Part shown: positions 32,892 through 41,359 of the stretch, in pieces
How the letters are laid out: each line of letters starts with the position of its first letter
How positions within the stretch are numbered: position 1 is the first letter of the stretch
From: a bacterium
Lineage (GTDB): Bacteria; Armatimonadota; Zipacnadia; Zipacnadales; Zipacnadaceae
Length of the DNA: 51,202 bases
Assembly (NCBI GenBank): GCA_030603495.1
Contig: JAUVXR010000018.1
Span: 1 to 51,202, forward strand
Direction: 5' to 3'
Notes under the pieces: generated by a model
The model's input: only the letters and a program-made list of their open reading frames with translations
Databases searched by the model: none
What the model was told of the DNA's origin: nothing
Position numbers and translations under genes: made by a program

Positions 32892-35800
32892 ATGAACATA
32901 GCAAGGTTCTCTGTTACGCGTCGCGTTACAATCTGGATGGGGATTCTAGCCATATTGGTGATGGGTACGTTAGGCCTATCCCTGTTGAATATAGACCTCT
33001 TCCCCGATATTGACTTCCCCGTAATCGCCGTTATCACCGCCTACCCGGGGGCCTCGCCGGAGGAGGTCGAAGAATTCGTCACCAAGCCCATTGAAGAGGC
33101 CGCGGCGATCGTCTCCAATCTAGAAAATGTCAGTTCGGTATCCAGCGAGAGTCTCTCCGCCGTTATGATCGAGTTCGACTGGGGCACGGACATGGACCGG
33201 GCGGCCTTCGATGCCCGGGAGAGAATTGACCCGATCATTGGCCGCCTCCCTAAGGACGCTAGCCGTCCCACCGTCCTCAAGTTCGACGCCCAAACCTTCG
33301 AGCCAGTGGTGTCCATAGGTATGAGCGGCTCCCGCGACCTACGCAGTCTCTACGATCTGGCCCGCGATATCACCAAGCCCGAGCTGGAGAAGATCCCCGG
33401 AGTGGCTGCGGCCAGCATATTCGGTGGCCTGGAGCGGGAGATCCGCGTCGCCATCAACTGGCAGCGGCTGAAAGCCTACGGTCTGGGTGTTGGCCAGATC
33501 GAGGATGCCCTGCGCAACGAGAATCTCAATATAGCCAGCGGCTTCCTGACCGAAGGACCCCGCGAGTTTGCCGTTCGCGTGGTGGGCCAATTGGATCTAT
33601 TGGAAGCGATCGGCAACATCGTTGTGGCAATTCGGAACGGCACGCCGATCTACCTGAAGGACGTCGCCGCAATCGAGGATACGCACAAGGATGTCCGCAG
33701 CTACGCGCGCATCAACGGTCAGCCCGCCGTAACTCTGGCCGTGCAAAAGGAATCTGGGGCCAACACCGTGCGGGTCTCACACGCGGTGCGCCAGGCCGTA
33801 GCTAAATTGAAAGACAAGCTACCCGAGGACATCGAACTGGTCGTCGTCAACGACAACGCCGAATTCATCAAGAAAGCGATCGCTAATCTGAAGGGCGTGG
33901 CCGTCGAGGGCGCTCTGCTGGCGATGATAATTATCTTCGTGTTCCTGGCGACTCTGCGGGGTACTCTTATCGCCGGTATCTCGATCCCCTTATCTATCCT
34001 CGCTACGTTCGCCCTAATGTACCTCAACAATATGACGCTCAACATGATCACCATGGGCGGATTGGTCCTGGCGATCGGACGGATGATTGATGACTCTGTG
34101 GTGGTTCTGGAGAATATCTACCGCCACATGGAGCTAGGCGAGGAGCCCGACGATGCGGCCGTAAATGCCGTTGGCGAACTAGCCATGGCCATCACCGCCA
34201 CCACCTTGACCACGCTCTGTGTCTTCATACCGCTGGCGCTGGTGGGGGGGCTGGTGTCAACGTTTTTCACGCCCATGGCGCTGGTGGTAACCTTCGGTCT
34301 GCTCGCCTCTTTGCTTATCGCCTTCACAGTAACGCCCTCGCTTTCGGCAACGTTCCTGCGCGCCGTGATGGCCCAGCGAGAATCCTCGCCGGTCGAGCGG
34401 CCCCCCGGACCGTTTTTCATCATCCTGTCGTGGTGGCGCCGCGGCATCGCCCGCCTTACCGACCGCTACCGCGCCGCTATAGACTGGTGTTTGCATCATC
34501 GCTCGATCGTGGTGGCGGTGGCCGTGAGCACCTTCGCCATCAGCATAATGCTCGTTGGTATGAAGCTGATTGGCCTGGCATTCTTTCCCGATACTGACAT
34601 GGGCGTGGTCCAGTTTATGGCCGAGGTGCCGGTTGGCTCATCCATCGAGCACACTAACCAGGTTGCTCAACGGCTCGAAGGCATCGTCACCCAGGTGGAA
34701 GAAGCCGAGGCAATACTGGTCACAGTTGGCCAAGCGGGCGGAGGCCACGGCATGTTTGCCGGTGGTGGCGGTATCCGCCAGGCCAGTTTCTACATGGACT
34801 TGGTTAACCGCACCGAACGCCAGCGCAGCAGCCATGAGATAACCCAGTGGCTACGCGAACAGTTTGCCACCGTCCCGGGGGTAGAGATTCGATTCATGGC
34901 TGGGATGGGGCCACCGGGTGCGGACCTCGAGATCAAGATCACTGGCGACGAACTGGATACCCTCAGCCACCTGGGCACCGAGATCATGGCCTTGATCGAA
35001 GACATCCCTGGCCTGGTCGATCTAGACGTGGACTGGGAGCCGGGGGCTCCCGAATACCAGATTAAGATTGACCGGGACAAGGCCGGCCGGCTGGGCCTGT
35101 CCGCCCGCGACATCGGCGACGTCCTCCGAACCATGGTCCGGGGCACCCAGGAACTGACTAAGTTCCGGGAAGCCGACCAGGAGTACGATATTACCGTGCG
35201 CGCGCGCGTGGCAGACCGCAACTGGATTGACACTATCAGGCAGATTGAACTCATTACTCACGACGGGACTACGGTGCCGCTGGCAGAGGTGGCCGAGATC
35301 GTCAGCACCGTTGCCCCCAGCCAAATAAACCGCGACGACCGGCAGCGAACAGTAACCCTGGCTGGTGCCGCTGCCGGACGGCCGCTCAGTGAGATAGTAA
35401 GGGATGCCAAGGACAGGCTGGACAATTATGGTTGGCCGGCTGGCTACGAATACGAGTTCGGTGGCGGTGAAGAGGAGCGACGGGAATCGTTTGGGGGCAT
35501 CTTCATCGCACTGGGCCTCGGCATCATCCTCATATACATGATCCTGGCGGCCCAGTTTGAATCGTTCTTCCATCCATTCACCATCATGCTGGCGATTCCC
35601 CTGGAGGTGATCGGCGTACTCGGGGCCCTGCTCATTACGGGCGTACCCATCAGCCTGTTCGTTATGCTGGGTATTCTGCTGCTGACCGGCATCGTGGTGA
35701 GCAACTCGATCCTCCTCGTTCAGATGATCAACCTGCTGCGCGAACGGGGTCACGAGCTGCGGGAAGCGATAATCGAAGGCGGTGCGCTGCGGCTGCGGCC

Positions 35801-36014
35801 CATTCTGATGACAGCGCTGTCCACACTGCTCGCACTGGTGCCCGTATCCCTCGGGCTGCGCGAGGGTTCTGAACTATGGCAGCCGCTAGCAATCGCCGTA
35901 ATCGGTGGCCTGTTCACCTCCACATTCCTGACTCTCTTTGTGGTCCCCGTCGCCTACAGCCTCAACGAGCAGGCTGCGAACTGGCTGCGCCGGCTCGTCG
36001 GACTGGCAACCTGA
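32892..36014 (+). CDS. RND efflux transporter, inner-membrane pump (AcrB/HAE1-like)
   Basis: A 1040-residue proton-driven pump with the duplicated RND layout: helix 1 at the N-terminus (VTIWMGILAILVMGTLGLSL), a large periplasmic loop, helices 2-6, then the same again in the second half. FPDIDFPVIAVITAYPGASP is the standard porter entry. VLAIGRMIDDSVVVLENIYRH on helix 4 carries the paired Asp residues of the proton relay, and ATTLTTLCVFIPLALVGG is helix 5. The final block GIVVSNSILLVQMINLLRERG and LRPILMTALSTLLALVPVSLG is diagnostic. With TolC and HlyD it forms a complete tripartite pump. Its substrate is unknown; the family exports drugs, lipids or metals. Confidence 0.92.
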   Translation: MNIARFSVTRRVTIWMGILAILVMGTLGLSLLNIDLFPDIDFPVIAVITAYPGASPEEVEEFVTKPIEEAAAIVSNLENVSSVSSESLSAVMIEFDWGTDMDRAAFDARERIDPIIGRLPKDASRPTVLKFDAQTFEPVVSIGMSGSRDLRSLYDLARDITKPELEKIPGVAAASIFGGLEREIRVAINWQRLKAYGLGVGQIEDALRNENLNIASGFLTEGPREFAVRVVGQLDLLEAIGNIVVAIRNGTPIYLKDVAAIEDTHKDVRSYARINGQPAVTLAVQKESGANTVRVSHAVRQAVAKLKDKLPEDIELVVVNDNAEFIKKAIANLKGVAVEGALLAMIIIFVFLATLRGTLIAGISIPLSILATFALMYLNNMTLNMITMGGLVLAIGRMIDDSVVVLENIYRHMELGEEPDDAAVNAVGELAMAITATTLTTLCVFIPLALVGGLVSTFFTPMALVVTFGLLASLLIAFTVTPSLSATFLRAVMAQRESSPVERPPGPFFIILSWWRRGIARLTDRYRAAIDWCLHHRSIVVAVAVSTFAISIMLVGMKLIGLAFFPDTDMGVVQFMAEVPVGSSIEHTNQVAQRLEGIVTQVEEAEAILVTVGQAGGGHGMFAGGGGIRQASFYMDLVNRTERQRSSHEITQWLREQFATVPGVEIRFMAGMGPPGADLEIKITGDELDTLSHLGTEIMALIEDIPGLVDLDVDWEPGAPEYQIKIDRDKAGRLGLSARDIGDVLRTMVRGTQELTKFREADQEYDITVRARVADRNWIDTIRQIELITHDGTTVPLAEVAEIVSTVAPSQINRDDRQRTVTLAGAAAGRPLSEIVRDAKDRLDNYGWPAGYEYEFGGGEEERRESFGGIFIALGLGIILIYMILAAQFESFFHPFTIMLAIPLEVIGVLGALLITGVPISLFVMLGILLLTGIVVSNSILLVQMINLLRERGHELREAIIEGGALRLRPILMTALSTLLALVPVSLGLREGSELWQPLAIAVIGGLFTSTFLTLFVVPVAYSLNEQAANWLRRLVGLAT

Positions 36015-36050
36015 TGAGCACAAGTCAGTAAACCGGACGTATAAGGAAAG

Positions 36051-36087
36051 GCCCGGCAGCCTCTTGTCGCAGAGGCTAACCGGGCTT
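36051..36087. terminator. Terminator hairpin after the RND operon (possibly bidirectional)
   Basis: GCCCGG-C-AGCCTC (36051-36063) pairs with GAGGCT-AA-CCGGGC (36072-36085) around an 8-nt loop, followed by TT. It lies between the convergent RND and isomerase genes; on the minus strand it is followed by TTTCC. Confidence 0.65.
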
Positions 36088-36124
36088 ATCTGATGCCAAC
36101 TTATCCGCCAGCAGCCCTGGCTGT

Positions 36125-36895
36125 CTACTCTATCCCCATCTTCTTCAGATTGTTGAAGCTGATGGCTAGGCTCTCGAACGGATCTCGCTCGCAGGTATCC
36201 TGCTCGACGATGTACCACTCGACGCCGGCCTCGTGCGCCGCTTCCAGAATGCCTTCCCAATCGAGGTTGCCCTCCCCCACCTCGGCCATGAACTGCTCGC
36301 GACCGTGCATAGTCATATCCTTCACATGCAGCAGTGGCAGCCGCCCGCTGAGCTTGTTGATCCACGCTACCGGACTAGCCCCACCGTGCGCGACCCAGTA
36401 GGTGTCCAGCTCAGCGAAGACGAAGTCAGGATCGCTTTCTTCGTAGAGAATCTCAAACGCGGTGCGCTCGCCGAACTTCTCGAATTCGTGGCTGTGATTG
36501 TGGTAGGCGTAGTTGAGGCCCATCGAGGCCAGTGTGCGCGCCACTTCACTGGCTTCTTTGGCAAAGCCCACCCAGTCCTGTTCGGTGCGAAGGTCTTTGC
36601 TCCAGCCCCCGGTCGCTATCCACTCACATCCAATAATACGATGGTACTCTGCCTCCCTTTCGGGATTGTCACGCAGCCCGTCGAATCCCACGTGATGTGT
36701 CACACAGCAGGTGAGGCCATTCTCGCCGAGCATGGCCTTCATTTCCTCCGCAGATAGCTCCGCCCCTATCGCCGAAAGCTGCACGGCTTGGTAACCGATG
36801 TCCGCAACCTTGCGGAAGGTCTCGGCGAGATCCTCGCGAGTTTTCGTAAAGTCGCGCAGGGTGTACATCTGTGCGGCAATAACAGAGCCAGCCAT
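36125..36895 (-). CDS. Sugar phosphate isomerase/epimerase-like TIM barrel (tandem copy 2)
   Basis: A 256-residue member of the xylose-isomerase-like superfamily. It has VIAAQMYTLRDF at strand 1, GLNYAYHNHSHEFEKF with the His/Glu pair, ELDTYWVAHGGASPVAWI with an Asp ligand, and LPLLHVKDMTMHG as the H-x-K-D segment. EWYIVEQDTCERDPFESLAIS near the end adds the last acidic ligand. It is clearly a tandem duplicate of the gene just upstream, since the last 25 residues are almost identical. AGGAGG eight bases upstream fixes the ATG. Relatives act as inosose or keto-sugar isomerases; the substrate is not evident. Confidence 0.82.
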   Translation of the reverse strand: MAGSVIAAQMYTLRDFTKTREDLAETFRKVADIGYQAVQLSAIGAELSAEEMKAMLGENGLTCCVTHHVGFDGLRDNPEREAEYHRIIGCEWIATGGWSKDLRTEQDWVGFAKEASEVARTLASMGLNYAYHNHSHEFEKFGERTAFEILYEESDPDFVFAELDTYWVAHGGASPVAWINKLSGRLPLLHVKDMTMHGREQFMAEVGEGNLDWEGILEAAHEAGVEWYIVEQDTCERDPFESLAISFNNLKKMGIE

Positions 36896-36947
36896 TTGTC
36901 TTGCCTCCTGATCGCTAATTGAACTATTGTAGAAACAGACAGCGGGC

Positions 36948-36979
36948 GGAGGATTCGTGCCGCAGCACGAACATCCTCC
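36948..36979. repeat. Long intergenic hairpin between the tandem isomerase genes
   Basis: GGAGGATTCGTGC (36948-36960) pairs with GCACGAACATCCTCC (36965-36979) around the loop CGCA, 13 bp with a 2-nt bulge. It occupies a third of the 100-bp gap. It may be a dispersed palindromic element or an RNA processing/attenuation hairpin; there is no T run. Confidence 0.6.
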
Positions 36980-36995
36980 CCTACATACGAACTGT

Positions 36996-37757
36996 TTAGT
37001 CCAGGCCCATCTTCTTCAGGTTATTGAAGCTGATGGCCAGGCTCTCGAACGGATCGCGCTCGCAGAAATCCTGCTCGACAATGTACCACTCAACTCCGGC
37101 CTGCCGACCGGCAGCCACGATCGCCGGCCAATTCATATTGCCCTCACCCACATCGGCCATAAATTGCTCGTGGCCGTGCATCGTCATATCCTTCATATGG
37201 AGCATCGGCACACGGCCCGCCAGCCAGTCAATCCACGCGACCGGACTACCCCCACCGTGCTGGACCCAGTATGTGTCAATTTGGGCATTGACCAGGTCGG
37301 GATCACTTTCCTCGTAGAGGATAGCCAGAGCGGTGCGGTCGCCGAACTTCTCTAATTCGAAGCTATGGTTGTGGTAGGCGTAGTTGAGGCCCAGCTCGCC
37401 CAGCCTCCCGGCTACTTCGCTGGCCTCCTGCGCGAACCCGATCCAGTCTTCCTCCGTGGCAAGCTCCCCCGACGGGCCGCTCACTGCCCACTCACAGCCC
37501 AGAATGTCCAGCTCCTCAGCCACTACCTCGGGAGTATCCTGCAACGCAGCAAATCCGACATGGCTCGAGCAGACCTCAAGCCCCAAGTCGCTGAGTAGGT
37601 CGGCCAGCTCCGGCACCTCCATCCCCCCGTAGCCCGCAGGTTCCACCACCCGGTAACCGATGTCCGCCACCTTGCGATACGTCTCAGCAGTATCCTCCGG
37701 CGTCTGCATGAAGTCGCGAACCGTATACATCTGCACACCAATCACTGAATCAGCCAT
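36996..37757 (-). CDS. Sugar phosphate isomerase/epimerase-like TIM barrel (tandem copy 1)
   Basis: A 253-residue paralogue of the following gene, with the same landmarks: VIGVQMYTVRDFMQTPEDTA, LNYAYHNHSFELEKFGDRTA, DTYWVQHGGGSPVAWIDWL, VPMLHMKDMTMHGHEQFM and WYIVEQDFCERDPFESLA. Apart from the ends and metal-site segments the pair differ, mainly in residues 35-90, where the substrate pocket is expected, so they may act on different sugars. ATG 37757 is eight bases after AGGAGG; the open frame extends to 37835 without support. The two genes are probably co-transcribed. Confidence 0.82.
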   Translation of the reverse strand: MADSVIGVQMYTVRDFMQTPEDTAETYRKVADIGYRVVEPAGYGGMEVPELADLLSDLGLEVCSSHVGFAALQDTPEVVAEELDILGCEWAVSGPSGELATEEDWIGFAQEASEVAGRLGELGLNYAYHNHSFELEKFGDRTALAILYEESDPDLVNAQIDTYWVQHGGGSPVAWIDWLAGRVPMLHMKDMTMHGHEQFMADVGEGNMNWPAIVAAGRQAGVEWYIVEQDFCERDPFESLAISFNNLKKMGLD

Positions 37758-37963
37758 CAAAACTACCTCCTGGAAAGGACGGCTCCGGGCACAAACGCAG
37801 CCCATGTCTGCACGCCGAGATAGATAATTAGCCACTCATCGCCAATCTCCTCCCTGTGCGGAAGGGAAACCTGCAAAATTAGCGAACCCGTAGTACAGTA
37901 AAGCGGACTCATGTCATCGAACCGACCGTATTCCATCCCAGACGCGGAGAAATAGACTAACCA

Positions 37964-38758
37964 ATGAATCCGAAAGCCGGTGAAACTCCTGACAAGCTGC
38001 AGCGGCGGCTGACTGCGCGGAATCTGGCCGACTTCCGGCTCTGCCCGCAGAAGTACCTACTCTCCGTCCTTGTGACTCCAACCGATACACGCAAGTTCAT
38101 CGGCGGGCCGGCAGTTCTGCACAGGGCGATGCGCCAGGCGCTGGTCAATTGCTACCAGCGTGGCGGTCCCCAGGAAGTACCCGTCGAGACGCTGCTGGAG
38201 TTGTTCGAGCAGAACTGGGAGGGCAACCTGTGTGCCGATAGCCTGGAAGAGACGCTGCTTCACGCCCGGGGCATTGAGACGCTTACCGCCTACTATCAGG
38301 CGCATCACGACCAAGCCAACCAGACAATCGCCGTGGACCTACCCCTGAACGATACGATCGAGGGGCACGAATTCGTGGCCGTAGCCGACCGCGTGGATCG
38401 GGATGAGTCCGGCCTGATTACCCTACTGCGCTACAAGTCCGGCAGTAGTCTGCCAGGCCCCGGAGCATTGGGCAAGGACGTCTCCGCCGGATTGCTGCTG
38501 CTGCTGGGCACTAGGCATTACGCACCGCAGCCGTGCCAGACGGCCATCTATGCCCTGCGGCGCAGCCGGCTGACCACAGCAGATATTGACGAAGCCCAAC
38601 TCGAGCGGCTTCGCCAGCAGATTGTGACGCTCGCCAGCGAGCTGCGTTCGGCCGAGGAGTTTCCCGTGCGCAAAGGCCAGCACTGCCGATGGTGCCGATC
38701 GCGGGCTCAGTGTCCGGCGTGGGCATCGGCCCACTACCAGCGGGGAGGCAACCGGTGA
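37964..38758 (+). CDS. RecB-like PD-(D/E)xK nuclease family protein, probably Fe-S
   Basis: A 264-residue protein of the PDDEXK_1 (AddB/Cas4-like) type. RNLADFRLCPQKYLLS is the N-terminal Cys-containing helix. VAVADRVDRDESG supplies the first acidic residue of the site. A C-terminal HCRWCRSRAQCPAW has three more cysteines in the C-x2-C-x5-C spacing, so with the first Cys it can bind a [4Fe-4S] cluster as in AddB and Cas4. The strand that usually reads (I/L)-x-D-Y-K-T-G is LLRYKSG here, with Arg in place of the catalytic Asp, so cleavage activity is doubtful. No helicase or cas gene is adjacent. Its stop overlaps the next start by four bases (GTGA). Confidence 0.75.
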   Translation: MNPKAGETPDKLQRRLTARNLADFRLCPQKYLLSVLVTPTDTRKFIGGPAVLHRAMRQALVNCYQRGGPQEVPVETLLELFEQNWEGNLCADSLEETLLHARGIETLTAYYQAHHDQANQTIAVDLPLNDTIEGHEFVAVADRVDRDESGLITLLRYKSGSSLPGPGALGKDVSAGLLLLLGTRHYAPQPCQTAIYALRRSRLTTADIDEAQLERLRQQIVTLASELRSAEEFPVRKGQHCRWCRSRAQCPAWASAHYQRGGNR

Positions 38759-39696
38759 AGTGGCTGGTCGGCTTGCTTACTGCCGCTATCGGCCTACTCC
38801 TGCTCGCCGCCGTGGCTGGTGCTCCTTGCGCTCAGGAGCCAGCCCGTCGGGCTAGAGGCAGCGACGAATTTCGCATCGCCTACTGGCCAGTGGATGCGGA
38901 CCAGGCTGAAGTCGCAGCAGAAGCGGCGGGCGTGGCGATTGAGCGCCTGGAGTATGTCCTGGGAGTCGAACTAGCGCAGCGCATTGAGATAGACCTATGC
39001 CACACGCACAGGGAGTTCGACGAGCGCACCGGTGAGAAAAACGCCTTGTGGATCCAAGGCCGGGCCTTTCCTTGGGAGTACCGGGTGGTCGTGAAGGCGC
39101 TGGGGCCGCGGCGTATCGGGAAGCTGGTCGCGCATGAATTAGTGCACGTACTGCTCCAGCGCAAACTTGATGAAACCGGCGCACCCGCGCCGCGCTGGCT
39201 ACACGAGGGCCTGGCTAAGTACGTGACCGGGGCCCTACCGATGGCAGACCGCCAACTCCTCGCCCAGGCAGCGAGACGGGATCAGTTGCTAGGTATCAAT
39301 GAACTGGCAGCGGCTTTCGACGGTCCGCCGGCGCAGGTTTCACTAGCCTATACGCAGAGCTATACGCTGGTGGAGTATCTAAGTACGCTGGCGGGTGAAG
39401 CAGGTCTGAGCGAGTTCCTTGAGGAACTTGGGTTGGTCAAGGACGTAGACCGGGCGCTGGTCCGTGCTTATCAGATGCCGGTCAGTCAACTGGAAGAGGA
39501 GTGGCTCGCCCAGATTCGCCACATCTACATAGCTGTGCGCAGGCCGGACGTGTGGGGAGACTGGCTTTGGGGCGGGATTGCCGGGCTTTTTATAGTGGCG
39601 CTGGTGGTCCAGTTACGTCGCTCACGAGCTATCCGCCGGCGCCTGCAGGAAGAGGAGCGGCTGCTTCGGCCACCAAGAGCTGACGCCGCCGACTGA
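38755..39696 (+). CDS. Membrane-bound gluzincin metallopeptidase (peptidase MA-like)
   Basis: A 313-residue protein. It opens with a signal/anchor helix (WLVGLLTAAIGLLLLAAVAG). The zinc site is KLVAHELVHVLLQ (His127, Glu128, His131) with the third ligand in WLHEGLAKYV (Glu151), the HExxH plus Glu arrangement of the peptidase MA family. A second transmembrane helix lies near the C-terminus (GGIAGLFIVALVVQL), followed by a basic tail. The peptidase domain is therefore extracytoplasmic. The start is the GTG at 38755, after GGGGAGG, overlapping the nuclease stop; coupling is likely. The nuclease, peptidase and short MscS genes form a three-gene unit. Confidence 0.8.
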   Translation: MKWLVGLLTAAIGLLLLAAVAGAPCAQEPARRARGSDEFRIAYWPVDADQAEVAAEAAGVAIERLEYVLGVELAQRIEIDLCHTHREFDERTGEKNALWIQGRAFPWEYRVVVKALGPRRIGKLVAHELVHVLLQRKLDETGAPAPRWLHEGLAKYVTGALPMADRQLLAQAARRDQLLGINELAAAFDGPPAQVSLAYTQSYTLVEYLSTLAGEAGLSEFLEELGLVKDVDRALVRAYQMPVSQLEEEWLAQIRHIYIAVRRPDVWGDWLWGGIAGLFIVALVVQLRRSRAIRRRLQEEERLLRPPRADAAD

Positions 39697-39719
39697 ACCG
39701 TTCTTGAGGAGGCCCACTG

Positions 39720-40274
39720 ATGGAATCATTCTTTGCCTTCTTCCGCCGTATCTGGATGTCCGGGCTAACGAATCAGCTCGTCCGCGCCATACTCATCGCG
39801 GCGGTTTTCGAACTGCTGGTGTGGCTTACCCATCGCTGGATCCAACGCAAACTGGGTCCGGTACTGGTTCGCGATGTCGGCGCCGACCCGTCCGCGCGCG
39901 TGCGGCGGCGCCGCCTACTGCTCGGGGTTCCGACACTGCTGGTCCGTGCTGTTCTGTACCTGATCGCGCTACTGATGATTCTTCGCGTCTTCGGCCTGAG
40001 AACTGACGCCGAACTCCTGCCGGTAGGACTGGCGCTGGTCGCGCTCGGCCTGGTCGCGGCTAACGCCGCCCTGCGCGACGCGCTCAGTGGCTATCTCATC
40101 CTCTACGACCACATTTATGCCGAGGGCGACGAAATAGTCATCGGCGACATCGAGGGAATCGTTGACCAGATAAGCCTGCGCTGCACGCGCCTACGTGCCG
40201 CCGACGGTGAGCTGATCACTATCCCCAACCGTAAGGTCGGCGCAGTGGTCAACCGCTCCCGAGGGAAAGAATGA
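39720..40274 (+). CDS. Short MscS-like mechanosensitive channel protein
   Basis: A 184-residue membrane protein. Three hydrophobic segments precede the pore-helix-like run VALGLVAANAALRDALSGYLIL, which matches TM3 of MscS (Ala/Gly-rich, then a kink). The beta domain follows (DEIVIGDIEGIVDQISLRCTRLRAADGELITIPNRKV). The protein then ends abruptly at VVNRSRGKE. Typical MscS (about 280 residues) continues with an alpha/beta domain that is absent here, in contrast to the complete homologue at 45839-46840. GAGGAGG seven bases upstream supports the ATG. It may be a natural minimal form or a truncation. The convergent GH172-like gene ends two bases further on. Confidence 0.78.
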   Translation: MESFFAFFRRIWMSGLTNQLVRAILIAAVFELLVWLTHRWIQRKLGPVLVRDVGADPSARVRRRRLLLGVPTLLVRAVLYLIALLMILRVFGLRTDAELLPVGLALVALGLVAANAALRDALSGYLILYDHIYAEGDEIVIGDIEGIVDQISLRCTRLRAADGELITIPNRKVGAVVNRSRGKE

Positions 40275-40276
40275 GC

Positions 40277-41341
40277 CTATTCACTACCCCGCGCGTGACG
40301 GCCGCGCCGGTCGGGTAGCTCGGGGAAGGCCGCGTGGGGTTCGTGTTGGTACCAGTAGCCCACCGAGCAGATGTCATCGGTGAGTGGCTCGTAGACGCCA
40401 TCCGGCCACCAGCCCAATGCTTGGATCGTCACCCGCAGGTCCTCATCGAAGCGGATCGGGTCCATGATGTGCCAGCGGTAGAGCCCGTGCTTGGGCACCT
40501 TGCCTTCCTCTTTCTGATAGAGCGGATACCCCAGGAAGGCCGTTGAGTACGTCTGGCCGCCGAAACCCCAGGCTCCCCCAAAGTAATCCTCGGTGCCGGT
40601 GCCACAGATGGTCGGGTAGTCTTTGTCGCCGTCAATGTAGAACTTGATCTCGCCCTCGCCCCACCAGCCGTCGGAGAACTGCGTCCACGCCAGGTAAGTG
40701 CCCACATACTGGCCGCTGCCCACCACGCCGTCCAGGATCGTATGCTCAGGCAACTCGCGGGTGGTCACCGCACGACGCCACTGGGCGTGGAAGCGGGTCG
40801 CATCGTCCGGGATATCGCCCAGTGCGTAGGTGATTTGATAGAAGAACCCCGGAGTTTCCTCGGGGTGCTGGCTCTCGATGGTAATCCGGGCACATTCGTT
40901 AAAGGGCATCGGCCAGTAGCAGTTGAAGCCACCGCTGGGATTGACAGCCACCGGCAGCGAGTTGATATCGCAGCGGACCCCGTGCCCGTTGCAGAAGAAG
41001 TCGCCCAGAGGCACTTCTACTGAGGCGCTCTCCTCACCGTCCCAGAACATCCGCAGGACGCAGTCGCGGTAGGCCTGCTGACACGTGGTGATCCAGATGT
41101 GCTGGATTGTTCCCGGGCCGTCAATCTCAGCGAGCGTCGTCGTCGAGTTCGGCGGCAGCGTGATACACGGCCGGACCTTCCAGCCTACGCCGAGTTCCCG
41201 CGCGGCGCCCTGCCCCTCAGGGTCGGCCTTAGCGCCGCCGGCCTTTCGCCCATTCGGGTTTTCTGCGGATATTGAGCGGGTTCTGGCGTCAGCCAGAACT
41301 GGCAGGTTGCCCAAGCCACAACTGAAGCGATGGATGGGCAT
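40277..41341 (-). CDS. DUF2961 / GH172-like glycoside hydrolase
   Basis: A 354-residue cytosolic protein (no signal peptide). Landmarks of DUF2961 are GPGTIQHIWITT, LRMFWDGEESASVEVPLGDFF, FNCYWPMPF and NECARITIESQ near the middle, and WWGEGEIKFYIDGD followed by GTGTEDYFGGAWGF. The last two blocks carry the conserved acidic residues thought to be catalytic in family GH172, whose studied members act on alpha-fructofuranosides, difructose anhydride and arabinofuran. These enzymes form trimers or higher oligomers of paired jelly rolls. GGAGGAG five bases upstream supports the ATG. It lies 18 bp after the UroD-like gene on the same strand, so the two are probably co-expressed. The sugar target is unknown. 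Confidence 0.85.
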   Translation of the reverse strand: MPIHRFSCGLGNLPVLADARTRSISAENPNGRKAGGAKADPEGQGAARELGVGWKVRPCITLPPNSTTTLAEIDGPGTIQHIWITTCQQAYRDCVLRMFWDGEESASVEVPLGDFFCNGHGVRCDINSLPVAVNPSGGFNCYWPMPFNECARITIESQHPEETPGFFYQITYALGDIPDDATRFHAQWRRAVTTRELPEHTILDGVVGSGQYVGTYLAWTQFSDGWWGEGEIKFYIDGDKDYPTICGTGTEDYFGGAWGFGGQTYSTAFLGYPLYQKEEGKVPKHGLYRWHIMDPIRFDEDLRVTIQALGWWPDGVYEPLTDDICSVGYWYQHEPHAAFPELPDRRGRHARGSE

Positions 41342-41359
41342 GACAACTCCTCCTGTACG

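Noticed and set aside
37964-38758. cas4 gene
   Set aside because: The cysteine layout is Cas4/AddB-like, but there is no CRISPR array or cas neighbour and the catalytic Asp is replaced.
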